A stretch of DNA of 64,000 nucleotides from Anaerolineae bacterium. Lineage in GTDB: Bacteria; Chloroflexota; Anaerolineae; DRVO01. The translations under genes were made by a program, and so were the position numbers. Where the stretch lies: the NCBI GenBank assembly GCA_013178015.1, contig JABLXR010000026.1, forward strand, positions 1 to 64,000. The letters are read 5' to 3'. The notes under the pieces were generated by a model. It worked only from the letters and a program-made list of their open reading frames with translations, ran no database searches and was not told the DNA's origin. Positions 1 through 9,702 of this stretch are shown piece by piece (position 1 is the stretch's first letter; each line of letters starts with the position of its first letter).

Positions 1-1
1 G

Positions 2-958
2 CAAGGAGCCGCCGGCAACAGCCTCGGCAGTGCCGGCAAGGGGTTAGGGCTGGCCATCGCCAAGCGCTTTGTAGCCATGCATGGCGGGCGTATCTGGGCA
101 GAAAGCGAGGTGGGCAAGGGTAGCACTTTCAGTTTCAGCCTGCCCCGGGCCGAGAAACAGGTGGCGATGTTACCCCCTCCGCCGTTGCTGCCATTGAGCA
201 GCACCCAGACAGACCCCCCGACCGTAGTGGTTGTAGACAACGGTCGGGCAGTCACACTTCTCTCGCGGCGAATCGAAGGGGTGCAGTTCCTTAGCGCTCC
301 TGACCTCCGCGAAGCACGCAAGCTGGTGCGCCAGGAGCACCCACAGGCTCTGATCTTGAACCGGCCACTAGAGATGGAGGACCTGGGCTCGCCCGTTCCC
401 CCTCTCATCCTGGAAGAGCCAGTGCCCGTGGTGCAATGCGCGCTGCCGCTGGGGAGATCTCGATCGGAGACGGAGCTCTTTGACGACTGGTTGGTGAAAC
501 CGGTGGGCGCAGAAGTCCTGCTATCGGCCATCTCTGCCTTCCCTAGAGCAAGGAGAATACTGGTGGTCGACGATGACGTGCCCTTCGCCCATCTGATACA
601 GCGCATTCTGGAAGCGCAAGAAGGCCGCTTCCAGGTGGCAACAGCACATGATGGAAGGTCTGCCCTGCGCCTGGCGGAGGAATTCTCTCCCGATCTGGTG
701 CTACTTGACATTGCCTTACCGGGTCTGGAGGGCAGAGAGCTGGCGACAGTATTGCGGCAGAGGGCGAGCCAGGAAGTAGCTATTATCGCTGTGACGGCCC
801 TGCAGCCAGATATGGGGGAAACGTCCAGCGGGGCGCGAACGTTCGCTGTCACCTCCTTGATGGGGTTCAGCGAGGAGGAGCTTCTTGCACTGATCCGGGC
901 GTGTTTACATCACCTACGGCCGGCGTACGTTGCTGAGCCAGTTGTCGCAGGCTCTTGA
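2..958 (+). CDS. Hybrid histidine kinase, C-terminal part (5' end outside window)
   Basis: The reading frame is open from the window edge, so only the end of the protein is seen. It starts in the G2 box of a histidine-kinase ATPase domain ([12 protein letters not shown], then [17 protein letters not shown]). A degenerate receiver follows: the phospho-acceptor position reads LILNRP (Asn for Asp), yet the LVKP lysine motif is kept. A second receiver ends the protein, with an acidic pocket (VVDDD), the acceptor Asp in VLLDIALPG and the Thr in AVTAL, but no Lys-Pro; that place reads FAVTSLMGF. The kinase would phosphorylate its own receiver or a partner. Its last 92 bp lie antisense to the end of the gene at 867-2108. 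It is a paralogue of the kinases at 56756 and 63474. Confidence 0.85.
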   Translation, partial: QGAAGNSLGSAGKGLGLAIAKRFVAMHGGRIWAESEVGKGSTFSFSLPRAEKQVAMLPPPPLLPLSSTQTDPPTVVVVDNGRAVTLLSRRIEGVQFLSAPDLREARKLVRQEHPQALILNRPLEMEDLGSPVPPLILEEPVPVVQCALPLGRSRSETELFDDWLVKPVGAEVLLSAISAFPRARRILVVDDDVPFAHLIQRILEAQEGRFQVATAHDGRSALRLAEEFSPDLVLLDIALPGLEGRELATVLRQRASQEVAIIAVTALQPDMGETSSGARTFAVTSLMGFSEEELLALIRACLHHLRPAYVAEPVVAGS

Positions 959-2108
959 GCAGATCGCGGCGGGAGATTGGCTTAGTCAAGTAAGCGGCTG
1001 CACCTAAGGCCATCCCAAGTTCAGGGTCGTTCACCACGGAGCAGACTATGACCGGCACGGCGCTGGTACGGGGGTTCAGCTTCAGCGCCTGCAGGACGTC
1101 CCAACCGTCCGCCTCCGCCATCATGATGTCCAGTATGACGGCCTCCACTTGCCTGGAGGCGGTGATGTCCACGGCCAGGCGCGGGTGGGGCACGGTCACG
1201 GGCTCCCACTCGCTGTTGGCCAGGTAGCGCTCGTAGAGAGCGCAAGCTCCCGGATTGTCCTCTACTATGGCCACGCGCCGGCGCTTGGCTGACGGCACTC
1301 GCAAGCGCAGTGTCAAGCCGCCTGCGCTCGCAGCCAGCTCGTGCTCCACGCCCTGAACATCCGCCACTCTGAGGGCCGACTGCAGTAGGTCGCGCTTGGA
1401 TAGTTCTTCGGGGCGCCTCATCGGTATGATGATCGTGGCCACTTTGTCATCGCCCTCAAGGGCCACGTTGATGGTTTCATCAGGTTGGCTCTGCAATAAG
1501 CAACTGAGCACTTGCGTCAGAACTTCACGCAGTACCGCGGGAGTGGCGGTGACCATTATGTTCTTGCGGGGAGCCATCAGCTGCACGGAGACGCCCTGCC
1601 TTTCCGCCAGGCGCGACACCGTATCAATGGCCGAGCGCACCAATTCCACCAGATGCACCGGCTCCGGCTTGTGAGCCAGGGCGCGGATCTCCTCGCTCAG
1701 TACATCATCCGCCTGGCGTTCGCTATCGGTAGGGACTTGGTCTAGTTGAGGAGCTGGGCCAGGCTGAAGCAAGTAGCACAGTTGTTCCTCGGCGAAGCGC
1801 AGATCGCGATATGCCTGGCGCTCACTGAGAGAAAGCCGGCGGGCCACCTCCTCGACGCTGAAGCCGGAGACATAGCGCAACCTAAGGCAATCGTAGGCAC
1901 GGCTCGCTGAGGCAGGCAGGCCGCTGCGCAGGTTGGAGCGCAAGGCAGCAATGGCGTCCAAGAGCTTGCCTCGCACAGCCTGAGCCCTCGCCAGAGGGTC
2001 ACCGGTGTCCCGTGTTTCCGGCAAGAGCCTAGCCAGCTCGCAATCAGCCAGGCCCTGGGGAATGTAGAGGAGAAGGAGCGCCTCACGAGCTTGCTCCGGT
2101 GTGATCAT
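867..2108 (-). CDS. HTH / pseudo-GHKL / receiver-domain regulator (module A)
   Basis: 413 residues in an unusual order. An N-terminal helical part ends in a sigma-region-4-like helix-turn-helix (about residues 70-112, [12 protein letters not shown] then [12 protein letters not shown]). Residues 150-275 look like the ATP-binding fold of histidine kinases without its N and G boxes. A C-terminal receiver (278-392) has the acidic pair in IVEDN, phospho-acceptor Asp327 (VILDIMM), Ser357 and Lys376 (LTKP). Ordinary response regulators carry the receiver first. The likely role is signal-dependent control of transcription, driven by the convergent kinase at 2-958; this pairing is inferred. The stop codon lies inside the kinase gene. 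Very close paralogues sit at 55579 and 62351; the copy at 62351 has its Asp, Ser and Lys at identical residue numbers. ATG start, with AAGGGA upstream. Confidence 0.8.
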   Translation of the reverse strand: MITPEQAREALLLLYIPQGLADCELARLLPETRDTGDPLARAQAVRGKLLDAIAALRSNLRSGLPASASRAYDCLRLRYVSGFSVEEVARRLSLSERQAYRDLRFAEEQLCYLLQPGPAPQLDQVPTDSERQADDVLSEEIRALAHKPEPVHLVELVRSAIDTVSRLAERQGVSVQLMAPRKNIMVTATPAVLREVLTQVLSCLLQSQPDETINVALEGDDKVATIIIPMRRPEELSKRDLLQSALRVADVQGVEHELAASAGGLTLRLRVPSAKRRRVAIVEDNPGACALYERYLANSEWEPVTVPHPRLAVDITASRQVEAVILDIMMAEADGWDVLQALKLNPRTSAVPVIVCSVVNDPELGMALGAAAYLTKPISRRDLLKSLRQLAQQRTPAVGDVNTPGSVQEAPPR

Positions 2109-2474
2109 TCTATCCCTTGCTCCCAGCAGCTGCCGCCGGCGCCGGCGAAAAATGGCAAAATCATGGCAAGTTTCTGTCAGGTGACACCGGCTTCAGGCAG
2201 CCTCACATGAGCTATGATGGCCATGCTACTCGAGATGCTTCCTATCCTCAACTGTTGGCAGCATAGGGCCTGCACTTCAAAACGGGGGCAGAGTGTCGGC
2301 TTGGCCAGAGCCACTCTCGACTGAAGTCGGATCTATAGGGCTGGCAGCCAGGCGTCGGGGCAGGCCGACGGTTGGCCAAAGACCCTCCAGCCCTGGTTTC
2401 AACCCAGGACTACTCTGCCCCGCACTGAATCGCACCCCGGCATCGGGCCTTCTATTCGCGCAAAGGAGGTAGAG
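2109..2474. other. Non-coding gap between divergent genes
   Basis: 366 bp separate the start of the minus-strand regulator from the start of the plus-strand sugar-binding protein. Promoters for both directions must lie here. I see no convincing -35/-10 pair, operator palindrome or RNA gene. The only clear signal is the ribosome binding site AAAGGAGG at 2461-2468. Confidence 0.5.
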
Positions 2475-3887
2475 ATGGTAATGCAGAGGAGATCCAGCAG
2501 ACGTTCGTTCTTGCGGGCAGCCGGGGCGTTGACCGGTGCAGCGGTGCTCTCGGCATGCGCTACTGCTGCCCCACAGACGGTGAAGGAGACCGTAGTGGTG
2601 AGGGAGGAGGTCGTGGTTACGGCCACACTCGAGCCCTCCGCCCTAGACCGCAGCAGGCAGGTTACGTTGACAGTCGCCGCGTACGGCTCACCTTCGCACC
2701 AACGGTATGGTGACACGCTCAAAGCGCTCTTCGAGAAGAACAATCCAAGCGTAACGCTCAAGATGGAATACTGGATGGGCGATGATCAGTCCTTCCTGGA
2801 CAGCATGACCGCCCGATTGGTCGCCGGCAACCCACCCGACGTTGGTTTCGCCGGTGGTCTCTCTTGGGTACAGCAGTTCCTGGCCACCGGGGGCATCCTG
2901 GACCTAAGACCTTTCTGGGATCTCGTGAGCCAGGAAGAAAAGGATGACTTCTACCCTGGGCCGTTGGCCATCTATACGGGCAAGGGTGGCGAGCTCTGGG
3001 CCATCCCTCACCGGGTCTTCGCCGAGACGGTGTACTTCTGGAAGCCAGCCTTCGATGAGGTAGGGCTGGAGTACCCTGGTGAGGACTGGACCTACGAGGA
3101 CGTACTCCTTGCAGCCAAGCAGACACAGAAGGAAGCTGACGACCGGGTGGTGCGCTGGGGATGGGAGAATTGGGCCAGCTACGGCGATATGTGGCACATG
3201 GCTCCTGCAGTCTGGGCCTACGGGGGCGACTGGTTCAATCCAGACTACACGCAGTTCATCGCTGATTCCCCGGAGGCGCTCGCAGGGTTGCAGGTGCTGC
3301 ATGATTTCATATGGAAGGAGAAGGTAGCGCCGGCTCCTTCCATGCTCTCTCAACAACAGACCGACACGTACACTATGTTCGCTACCGGTTTCTACGGTAT
3401 GTGGATGCAGGGATCCTGGGCATATGGCAACCTGCGAGATAAAGTGAGGGGCACCGAAAACGCCAACGCTTGGGACATCGCTCGCCTGCCCAAGGGGCCG
3501 AAGGGGCGCTGCACTCCCCTTGCCAGCAATCCTGTGTACGCTTTCAAGGCGACCAAGGAGCCCCAGTGGACCTGGGAGCTTGTCAAGTTCTGGAGCAGCA
3601 CGGAGGCGATGTCGATAGCTGCACTGGTTTTTGGCACCGACGGAGCCCGCAAGTCTGCGGCCGGTGCGTCCAAGGACCCCAGCCAGCCACCAGAGCACGC
3701 TGATCGCATCTCGGCGGAGATGGCCGAGTGCGGCAAGCCAGCGCCCCAGCCGCCTCATTACAGCGAGGTGATGGATACCTTCAGCAACATCATGCAGCAA
3801 ACCTTCGCCGATAACAAGATGCCGGTGGAGCAAGCGGTGGCCGAAGCCAAGAAGAAGATCGAGGAGATCTTGGCCCAACCCGAGTAG
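2475..3887 (+). CDS. ABC sugar importer, extracellular binding lipoprotein
   Basis: 470-residue solute-binding protein of family 1 (MalE/UgpB type). The leader has a twin-arginine-like stretch (SRRSFLRAAG, residues 8-17) and a lipobox LSAC ending at Cys28, so the mature protein should be lipid-anchored outside the membrane. The body has typical features of the family, such as TARLVAGNPPDVGF near residue 111 and repeated Trp-rich ligand-cleft segments. The start is fixed by AAAGGAGG six bases upstream. Two permeases follow at once, so it is the first gene of a sugar-import operon; no ATPase gene is present. The substrate cannot be read from sequence, but the downstream hydrolases suggest an oligosaccharide. 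Confidence 0.9.
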   Translation: MVMQRRSSRRSFLRAAGALTGAAVLSACATAAPQTVKETVVVREEVVVTATLEPSALDRSRQVTLTVAAYGSPSHQRYGDTLKALFEKNNPSVTLKMEYWMGDDQSFLDSMTARLVAGNPPDVGFAGGLSWVQQFLATGGILDLRPFWDLVSQEEKDDFYPGPLAIYTGKGGELWAIPHRVFAETVYFWKPAFDEVGLEYPGEDWTYEDVLLAAKQTQKEADDRVVRWGWENWASYGDMWHMAPAVWAYGGDWFNPDYTQFIADSPEALAGLQVLHDFIWKEKVAPAPSMLSQQQTDTYTMFATGFYGMWMQGSWAYGNLRDKVRGTENANAWDIARLPKGPKGRCTPLASNPVYAFKATKEPQWTWELVKFWSSTEAMSIAALVFGTDGARKSAAGASKDPSQPPEHADRISAEMAECGKPAPQPPHYSEVMDTFSNIMQQTFADNKMPVEQAVAEAKKKIEEILAQPE

Positions 3888-3973
3888 GACAGGGCCTGCT
3901 GAGGCGTGCAGGGGGGATGCCACACATCCCCTCTGCACGAGCAGGCAAACAAGCAGTGGGGAGACAACTCTTG

Positions 3974-4924
3974 ATGACAGCATCCACCGACAACACCGCC
4001 CGTCCCTTGCTCATCCCCAGGTTGCAGTGGAACCGGCAAGCGCGGGAGGACATCGCCGGCTACCTCTTCATCTCACCCTGGTTGATCGGCTTCATTATCT
4101 TCACCGTCGGCCCCTTTATCGCTTCCTTCATTTTCAGCCTCTTTAACACCAACCTGATCAACAAGTTCGAGTTCGTGGGCCTGGGCAATTACGTCGAGCT
4201 GCTCAAGAACGAGATCTGGTGGAAGAGCCTCTACAACACCTGCTTTCTGGCCTTCTTCGGGCTAGCCACCGGCATCCCACTTGGCCTAGCGATCGCCTTG
4301 CTCCTCAACGAGCAGGTGGCCGGGCTCAAGATCTTCCGCACTACGTTCTACCTGCCTTCGGTTGTCGCGGGCGTGGCTGTCTTTCTTATCTGGATTACCA
4401 TTTTCGACTACAACTATGGCCTATTGAACAGTTTCGTTGAGGCCCTCGGCCTGCCGCCACAACGGTGGCTGACCAGTTCGGAGTGGGTGAAACCCTCGAT
4501 GGTGTTGATGAGCTGGTGGGGGGTTGGCGGTGGCGTCATCCTTTACCTGGCTGGCCTGCAGGCCATCCCGAAGGAGCTCTACGAGGCCGCAGAGCTAGAC
4601 GGAGCAGCGCGACCACAGCGCTTCCGCCGCATCACCCTGCCCATGCTCTCGCCGACCATCTTCTTCATGCTCATCACTGGCATCATTGGCTCGCTGCAGA
4701 CCTTTGTCGGCCCCCTGGTGATGACGGGGGGCGGCCCCAACTACGCCTCGACCACCGTGGTGCTGTGGCTGTACTACAACGGCTTCCGTTACTTCAAAAT
4801 GGGATATGCATCGGCCATGGCTTGGGTGCTGTTCTTCATTATCGCCATGTTCTCCGCATTGGTGTTTCGCTCCTCGAGCGCCTGGGTCTACTACGAAGGT
4901 GAGATCCTGGGCAAGCGGGGCTAG
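3974..4924 (+). CDS. ABC sugar importer permease (MalF/UgpA type)
   Basis: 316 residues from the ATG at 3974. The frame opens at 3917, but that upstream start has no usable spacing and would add an unconserved leader; GGGGAG lies about 10 bases before 3974. Six hydrophobic helices start at YLFISPWLIGFIIF. The cytoplasmic EAA loop (ELYEAAELDGAARPQRF) contacts the ATPase. The protein forms half of the channel with the product at 4926, whose start almost abuts this stop codon. It serves the binding protein encoded at 2475. The ATPase must come from elsewhere, as is common for this carbohydrate-transporter family, where one MsmK/UgpC-type ATPase can serve several systems. Confidence 0.92.
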   Translation: MTASTDNTARPLLIPRLQWNRQAREDIAGYLFISPWLIGFIIFTVGPFIASFIFSLFNTNLINKFEFVGLGNYVELLKNEIWWKSLYNTCFLAFFGLATGIPLGLAIALLLNEQVAGLKIFRTTFYLPSVVAGVAVFLIWITIFDYNYGLLNSFVEALGLPPQRWLTSSEWVKPSMVLMSWWGVGGGVILYLAGLQAIPKELYEAAELDGAARPQRFRRITLPMLSPTIFFMLITGIIGSLQTFVGPLVMTGGGPNYASTTVVLWLYYNGFRYFKMGYASAMAWVLFFIIAMFSALVFRSSSAWVYYEGEILGKRG

Positions 4925-4925
4925 G

Positions 4926-5816
4926 ATGAAGGGCACCAACGTCCACTACGCGCGCAAGAGGGAAAGCATCTTCGGTAGGTACCGGCTGCGCCACCTTCTG
5001 GGGCGAGCGATCATATACACTGTCCTCATAAGCCTCAGCATCGTCTACCTGCTCCCCCTGTTTTGGATGATCTCCACTTCCCTCAAGCCGGCCGGGCAGG
5101 TGACCATCTACCCGGTGAAATGGATCCCTGACCCGGTGCGCTGGCAGAATTACGTGGAGGCCTGGAACCTCTATCCCTTCACCAAGTTCACCTTCAACTC
5201 GCTCTTCATCGTCATCATGACGGTCATCGGTGCCATCGCCTCATGCACTCTCATTGCCTATGGCTTTGGCAGGGTACGATTCCGCGGGCGGAACGTCCTC
5301 TTCTTTGTACTTCTCAGCAGCATGATGTTGCCCGGCGCCGTCACCATGATCCCGGTCTACGTGCTCTTCGCCAAGCTGAGCTGGGTGGACACGTACAAGC
5401 CGCTCATCGTGCCCTCCTACTTCGGCAGCGCTTACTACGTCTTCTTCTTGCGCCAGTTCATGATGAGCTTGCCGCTGGAGCTGGACGAGGCAGCGCGCAT
5501 AGACGGCGCCGGCCATTTGACCACGCTCACCAGAGTCATCCTTCCTCTGATCAAGCCGCCCCTTGTCGCTGTGGGCATATTCACCGCCTTTGATCGCTGG
5601 AACGATTTCTTTGGTCCGCTGCTATATCTGAGCAGCCGCGAGAAGTTTACCTTCGTGTTGGCGCTGCGCGCTCTCCAAGTCGACACCGTCTATGGCTCCC
5701 ACTACGAGTGGTTGATGGCGCTCTCGCTTATCCAACTGGCGCCGATGATAACCATCTACTTCCTGGCCCAGCGCTATTTCATTGAGGGCCTCTCCATCAC
5801 CGGCGTGCGCGGCTGA
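4926..5816 (+). CDS. ABC sugar importer permease (MalG/UgpE type)
   Basis: 296 residues from the ATG at 4926, one base after the preceding stop codon; the frame runs open further upstream but overlaps the previous gene. Six membrane helices are visible, beginning IIYTVLISLSIVYLLPLFWM. The EAA loop is ELDEAARIDGAGHLTTLTRVILPL. The C-terminus (FIEGLSITGVRG) is typical of MalG-like permeases. It pairs with the permease at 3974. The spacing implies one transcript and translational coupling. Confidence 0.92.
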   Translation: MKGTNVHYARKRESIFGRYRLRHLLGRAIIYTVLISLSIVYLLPLFWMISTSLKPAGQVTIYPVKWIPDPVRWQNYVEAWNLYPFTKFTFNSLFIVIMTVIGAIASCTLIAYGFGRVRFRGRNVLFFVLLSSMMLPGAVTMIPVYVLFAKLSWVDTYKPLIVPSYFGSAYYVFFLRQFMMSLPLELDEAARIDGAGHLTTLTRVILPLIKPPLVAVGIFTAFDRWNDFFGPLLYLSSREKFTFVLALRALQVDTVYGSHYEWLMALSLIQLAPMITIYFLAQRYFIEGLSITGVRG

Positions 5817-5878
5817 ACGCGGCCCATGGGCCAAGGCCTCCTCATAACACCGATATCCACGACAACGAGGCTTCTCAT

Positions 5879-6427
5879 ATGGACGGGGCCACGAGAGCCA
5901 CAGTGCGTCAGAGCCTGCGCTGGGGTGAGATTGACAGCTATGTACTGCTGCCATCGGGCAACGGCGACATAACCGGCCTTTTTGACCCTTTCGCAGGCAA
6001 GGTCTACGACGAGTTGCGCTACAGCTCTGGCAAGCAGCGGGACATGCGCACGCTCTTGCTCAGCCGTCTCTTCTCTCAGGACTACTAGGAGTACTAGATC
6101 TGGGACTCACCGCTGCACCGCTGTCTGCAGGAGATATTCCGCTTCTCGCAGCCGCCCTGGATCATGTTCCGCGAGGACGTCAAGCAGGTGCCGGGGCGTA
6201 TGCCTTGCTACCTGGCGGCGCACGCCCTGTTCGTCCAGGGCATAGACGAGATGCTGTTGCAGGACTGGTCTGGGGAGATAAGAGCCTTTCCCGCCTGTCC
6301 CTTCGCCGATGCCGCTTTCGGCCTACGCGCCGGCAGGTACATCGTTGAGGGCGAGAAGAAGGGCGATAGCCTGAGCGTTCACAAGACGCTAGCAAGCGAG
6401 AACAACACGATGGAGCAGGAAGAGTGA
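5879..6427 (+). pseudogene. Broken glycosidase-like gene with two in-frame TAG codons
   Basis: One reading frame codes on both sides of two TAG codons at 6086-6088 and 6095-6097 (tac-tag-gag-tac-tag). The part after the stops has a tail seen in GH95-like and related glycosidases: a helical segment AAHALFVQGIDEML, then LLQDWSGEIRAFPACP, ADAAF.LRAGRYIV. The 183 codons are far fewer than a whole enzyme, so the gene is both truncated and interrupted. The last codons overlap the GTG start of the next gene (GTGA), so the frame was once translationally coupled in this operon. The family assignment is tentative. A small family protein with two sequencing errors is the alternative. Confidence 0.55.
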
Positions 6428-7593
6428 GCAGCCGCGATCTATCGAATGGGCGGCCGGTGAGAGTGGCCATAGTCGGCGTCGGCAGCCAGGGCATGGGCTT
6501 CCTGCACGCGCTGCGCCTGGTGCCGGAGCAGTTCGAGGTGGTGGGCGTGGCCGATGTAAGGCCCGGCCAACTGGAGCAGGCTGCTAGGCGCTACGAGGTT
6601 ACACGCACTACCAGCAACTGGCGCGAGTTCCTAGAAGACAGAACTGTGGACCTGATGTACTTCGGCACACCTGGCGACCAGCATTCTGAAAACGCACTTG
6701 CAGCGCTGGCAGCCGGCAAGCATGTCTACATCGAGAAGCCGGTCACCTGCAATACCAACGATGCTCGTCAGGCCCTGGAATTGGCTCGCGAGCACCAGCT
6801 TACTGTTATGGTGTGCATGAATGTCAGGCAGTATTGGCCTTTTCCGATCATCAAACGCTTTGTTGACGACGGGCTGCTGGGCGACATTTTCTTCGCTCAG
6901 CAGGACTACCTGCACGATTGCCGCTACGTGCTTATGCCCGATAGCCCCCGCTTCTGGAGCACCAACGAGAGGCCGATAAACTTCCACCGCGAGTCCGCCA
7001 TCCACCCGCTTGACACCCTAGTGTGGTTGCTAGGCCCTATCAAGAGGGTGTGGGCGCAGCAAGTCGAGGGCATAGTCGCACAGAGGAACCCCGGCCTCTT
7101 GCGCCCGAGCGACTGTGTCTCGCTGGAACTGGAGTTCTGCCGGCCCAATATGATCGGCCGCAGCCTCACCAATGTGGGCTACATCGGCTACTACGCTTTC
7201 CCCTACTACTCCATAAGCCTCTATGGCACCGAGGGTACGGCTTTGCCACAGGGCATCTTCTTGGGCCGAGACAACAATCAGGATTACGAGCAGGTGCACG
7301 ATCCCGAACGCCAAGTGCTTATCCAATACACGCAGGAGCTACATGACCAGTTGGGCATAACCTCGGACATCCCCATTGTGCCCTATGAGTATCAGCCCGG
7401 GGACCCTAGTCATGTCGCCTGCCACTTGCGTCTATTCAAGCTACTGTTGCCGGCCTTACGGCGGCGACAGCCGGTTGATCCGGGTCTGGGCTCGAACGCG
7501 AGGTTGCTGGCGGTTCTTGAGGCAGCTCAGCGCTCGCTAGAGACCGCGCAGTTCGAGGTAGTGGACTACACAGGCTTAGAAACAGTGTCCTAG
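6424..7593 (+). CDS. Gfo/Idh/MocA family oxidoreductase
   Basis: 389 residues from GTG at 6424, overlapping the stop of the broken gene. The N-terminal Rossmann fold has the dinucleotide-binding loop VAIVGVGSQGMGF (residues 14-26). The conserved motif HVYIEKPVTCN holds the lysine (EKP) expected in the active site of the family. The C-terminal half is the alpha/beta domain that binds sugar or inositol-like substrates. These enzymes oxidise or reduce sugars and their derivatives with NAD(P). Placed between a sugar importer and esterase-like genes, it probably processes an imported sugar; the substrate is unknown. Confidence 0.9.
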   Translation: MSSRDLSNGRPVRVAIVGVGSQGMGFLHALRLVPEQFEVVGVADVRPGQLEQAARRYEVTRTTSNWREFLEDRTVDLMYFGTPGDQHSENALAALAAGKHVYIEKPVTCNTNDARQALELAREHQLTVMVCMNVRQYWPFPIIKRFVDDGLLGDIFFAQQDYLHDCRYVLMPDSPRFWSTNERPINFHRESAIHPLDTLVWLLGPIKRVWAQQVEGIVAQRNPGLLRPSDCVSLELEFCRPNMIGRSLTNVGYIGYYAFPYYSISLYGTEGTALPQGIFLGRDNNQDYEQVHDPERQVLIQYTQELHDQLGITSDIPIVPYEYQPGDPSHVACHLRLFKLLLPALRRRQPVDPGLGSNARLLAVLEAAQRSLETAQFEVVDYTGLETVS

Positions 7594-7598
7594 CTGGG

Positions 7599-9656
7599 GT
7601 GCCCGGTTTGAACGTTGAGCGAGAGAAGGCAAGTTCTGTGCTGGCCGACCTGACACCAGACATGCTGCACCGCTTCACCATGCGGCTGGCGGAGAGGCCG
7701 CCTTTCCCGATAGACCGGTTTCCGGACGCCGATGCCTGGCTGGAGTACCGCCACAATCTACGGCAGCGCGTACAGGAGGTGCTGGGGTTTCATCTCTACC
7801 AGTCGTGTGAGCTGGCCGCGCGCACTACTGGTGTACTAGAGCGCGATGACTACTGTATTGAGAAAGTGCTCTTCTACAGCCAGCCGGACGTGCCGGTAAC
7901 TGCCAACCTCTACTTGCCGAACGCGCTGGCAGCACCTGCTCCGGCCATATTGCACCCACATGGCCATTGGGGGTTCGGCAAAGCAGCCGAACCTGTGCAG
8001 AAGCGCTGTATCTGGCTTGCCAGGCATGGCTTCGTATCCCTAGCCCCAGACGGCTGGGGTTTCGGAGAGCGGGCGGCGACCGGACATCGCTACGAGCAAG
8101 CCCTGGCGCTGACCGGTGCCAGCATCGCCGGCCTGGAGACCTGGGATAACCAGCGCGCCCTCGACTACCTCTGCACGCGACCGGAGGTGGATCCCAGCCG
8201 ACTGGGCGTCACAGGCTGCTCCGGTGGCGGGCTGCAGACGACTCTGCTTGTGGCCACCGATGACCGCTTGGCGGCTGCCGCGGCCGTCTGCTTTCCGGTG
8301 ACCTGGCATTCGCTGTTTAGCACAGACGTGAGTCACTGCCTCTGCAACTTCATCCCCAACATCTACCGGTATGCAGATGTTCCTGAGCTGCTAGCCACTT
8401 TCGCCCCCAACCCGTTGCTGCATGTCACCGCCCGGCGCGATCGTTCTTTCCCGCCAGGCGGTGCCAGAGAGTGCTTTGCCCGTGCTTCCGCCTACTGGCA
8501 GCTGCTCGGCTGCGCAGAGAACGCCCGCTATCTCGAGGTGGACGACGAGCACGGCTACAGCCAGCCCATGCGTGAGGCCATGTACGGCTGGTTCCTGCAT
8601 CACCTGGCCGGCGTTGGTGATGGCGGGGCCGTCGATGAGGGCGAGATAACGCCGGAACCGGAGGCGTCGCGGCGGCTTTGGTGCCTGCCCGATGGCCTGC
8701 CGGAGGGCACAACCACGGCCTCGGCGCTCAATCGCCGTTTCGCCCTGGCCATCACTCGGCCGCAGATGTCTTCTGAGGTTCTCCGTAGGGTCATCCGCGA
8801 GGGAATACTCGGTGGCTTCCCAGCGGCCCCGGCGCCGGTCGTCACAGCTGGAGAGGAAGGGCGGGTAGTTACAGACGGCGCAGCGACCAGGATCGTCTAT
8901 CTCAGCGAGCCGGGCATCGCCGTACCGGCACTCTTGTTGGAGCCCGGCGCCGGCGGCCACGTAGGCTCTGCGGCTCTCTACCTCTCACCAAGCCACAAGG
9001 AGCAGGCACTGACAGACCCGGTGGTGACAGAGCTGATGCGACGCGGCTGGACGGTGCTGGCGCCGGATCTGCGCGGCCGCGGCGAGACACATTGGCCGGC
9101 CGACGAGAGCCGGGGCAGCGACGAGTACACCTCTTTCTCCCGCCTGCAACTGCTTGGGCGGCCGTTGTTCGCCTGCCGGGTATGGGACGCCATGCAGTCT
9201 CTGAAGCTGCTTCGCTCCCGACCTGGCGTCAGCCAAGGGCACGTGGCAGTGGTGAGCGACGGCGTGGCAGGGCTGGAAGCCCTATACCTGGCTGCCTTGG
9301 ATGAGGAAGTCGCTGCGGTGGCCATCTGGGGGGCGCTAGTCAGCTACGTGCCCGATGAGCCTGGAGTGTTCTCAACCGAGATACCATTCAGCACTTTCCT
9401 GCCCGGTATCCTCGCTCTGGCCGACTTACCGCAGGTGGCAGCGCTGGTCGCGCCGCGACCACTGCTGCTGGCCGGCGGGGTAAACAGCCTCAATCGGCCA
9501 GCCCTTGGGGCGCAGGATCGGTATCGCACCACCAAGGAAGTGTACGAGAGCTTGGGCGCCGGGGAGCGTTTCGAGCTCTACCAGGCCGATCAGAACGCTC
9601 GCGATGACCTGCTTGCCGGGTGGCTGGTGCGGTGGCTGCCTGCAGGGAGAGCATGA
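7599..9656 (+). CDS. Tandem alpha/beta-hydrolase (active half first), acetylxylan-esterase-like
   Basis: 685 residues with two alpha/beta-hydrolase folds. The first half has an oxyanion region ILHPHGHWG, the nucleophile elbow GVTGCSGGG (Ser208) and the late histidine in DDEHGYSQPM (His318), as in acetylxylan-esterase-like and related family members. The second half (about 400-685) keeps the fold pattern, but its elbow reads VVSDGVAGLEA without a serine, so it is probably inactive. No signal peptide is visible, so it should act in the cytoplasm on imported esters. GTG start six bases after the preceding stop codon; the ribosome site is weak, so coupling is likely. Paralogues are at 9703 and 37459. 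Confidence 0.82.
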   Translation: MPGLNVEREKASSVLADLTPDMLHRFTMRLAERPPFPIDRFPDADAWLEYRHNLRQRVQEVLGFHLYQSCELAARTTGVLERDDYCIEKVLFYSQPDVPVTANLYLPNALAAPAPAILHPHGHWGFGKAAEPVQKRCIWLARHGFVSLAPDGWGFGERAATGHRYEQALALTGASIAGLETWDNQRALDYLCTRPEVDPSRLGVTGCSGGGLQTTLLVATDDRLAAAAAVCFPVTWHSLFSTDVSHCLCNFIPNIYRYADVPELLATFAPNPLLHVTARRDRSFPPGGARECFARASAYWQLLGCAENARYLEVDDEHGYSQPMREAMYGWFLHHLAGVGDGGAVDEGEITPEPEASRRLWCLPDGLPEGTTTASALNRRFALAITRPQMSSEVLRRVIREGILGGFPAAPAPVVTAGEEGRVVTDGAATRIVYLSEPGIAVPALLLEPGAGGHVGSAALYLSPSHKEQALTDPVVTELMRRGWTVLAPDLRGRGETHWPADESRGSDEYTSFSRLQLLGRPLFACRVWDAMQSLKLLRSRPGVSQGHVAVVSDGVAGLEALYLAALDEEVAAVAIWGALVSYVPDEPGVFSTEIPFSTFLPGILALADLPQVAALVAPRPLLLAGGVNSLNRPALGAQDRYRTTKEVYESLGAGERFELYQADQNARDDLLAGWLVRWLPAGRA

Positions 9657-9702
9657 TCCTGGCGGCTGTTCCTGCAGCGTCGATAGACAAGCGAGGGGCG
9701 CA

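Noticed and set aside
4806-4925. Upstream start for the second sugar permease
   Set aside because: The extra 40 residues overlap the previous permease gene in another frame and lack hydrophobic or conserved sequence; the ATG at 4926 fits the family length.
6086-6097. Reading the two TAG codons as pyrrolysine or another recoded residue
   Set aside because: No pyl genes or recoding signals are seen, many normal genes here end in TAG, and two such codons nine bases apart with a truncated protein fit decay better.
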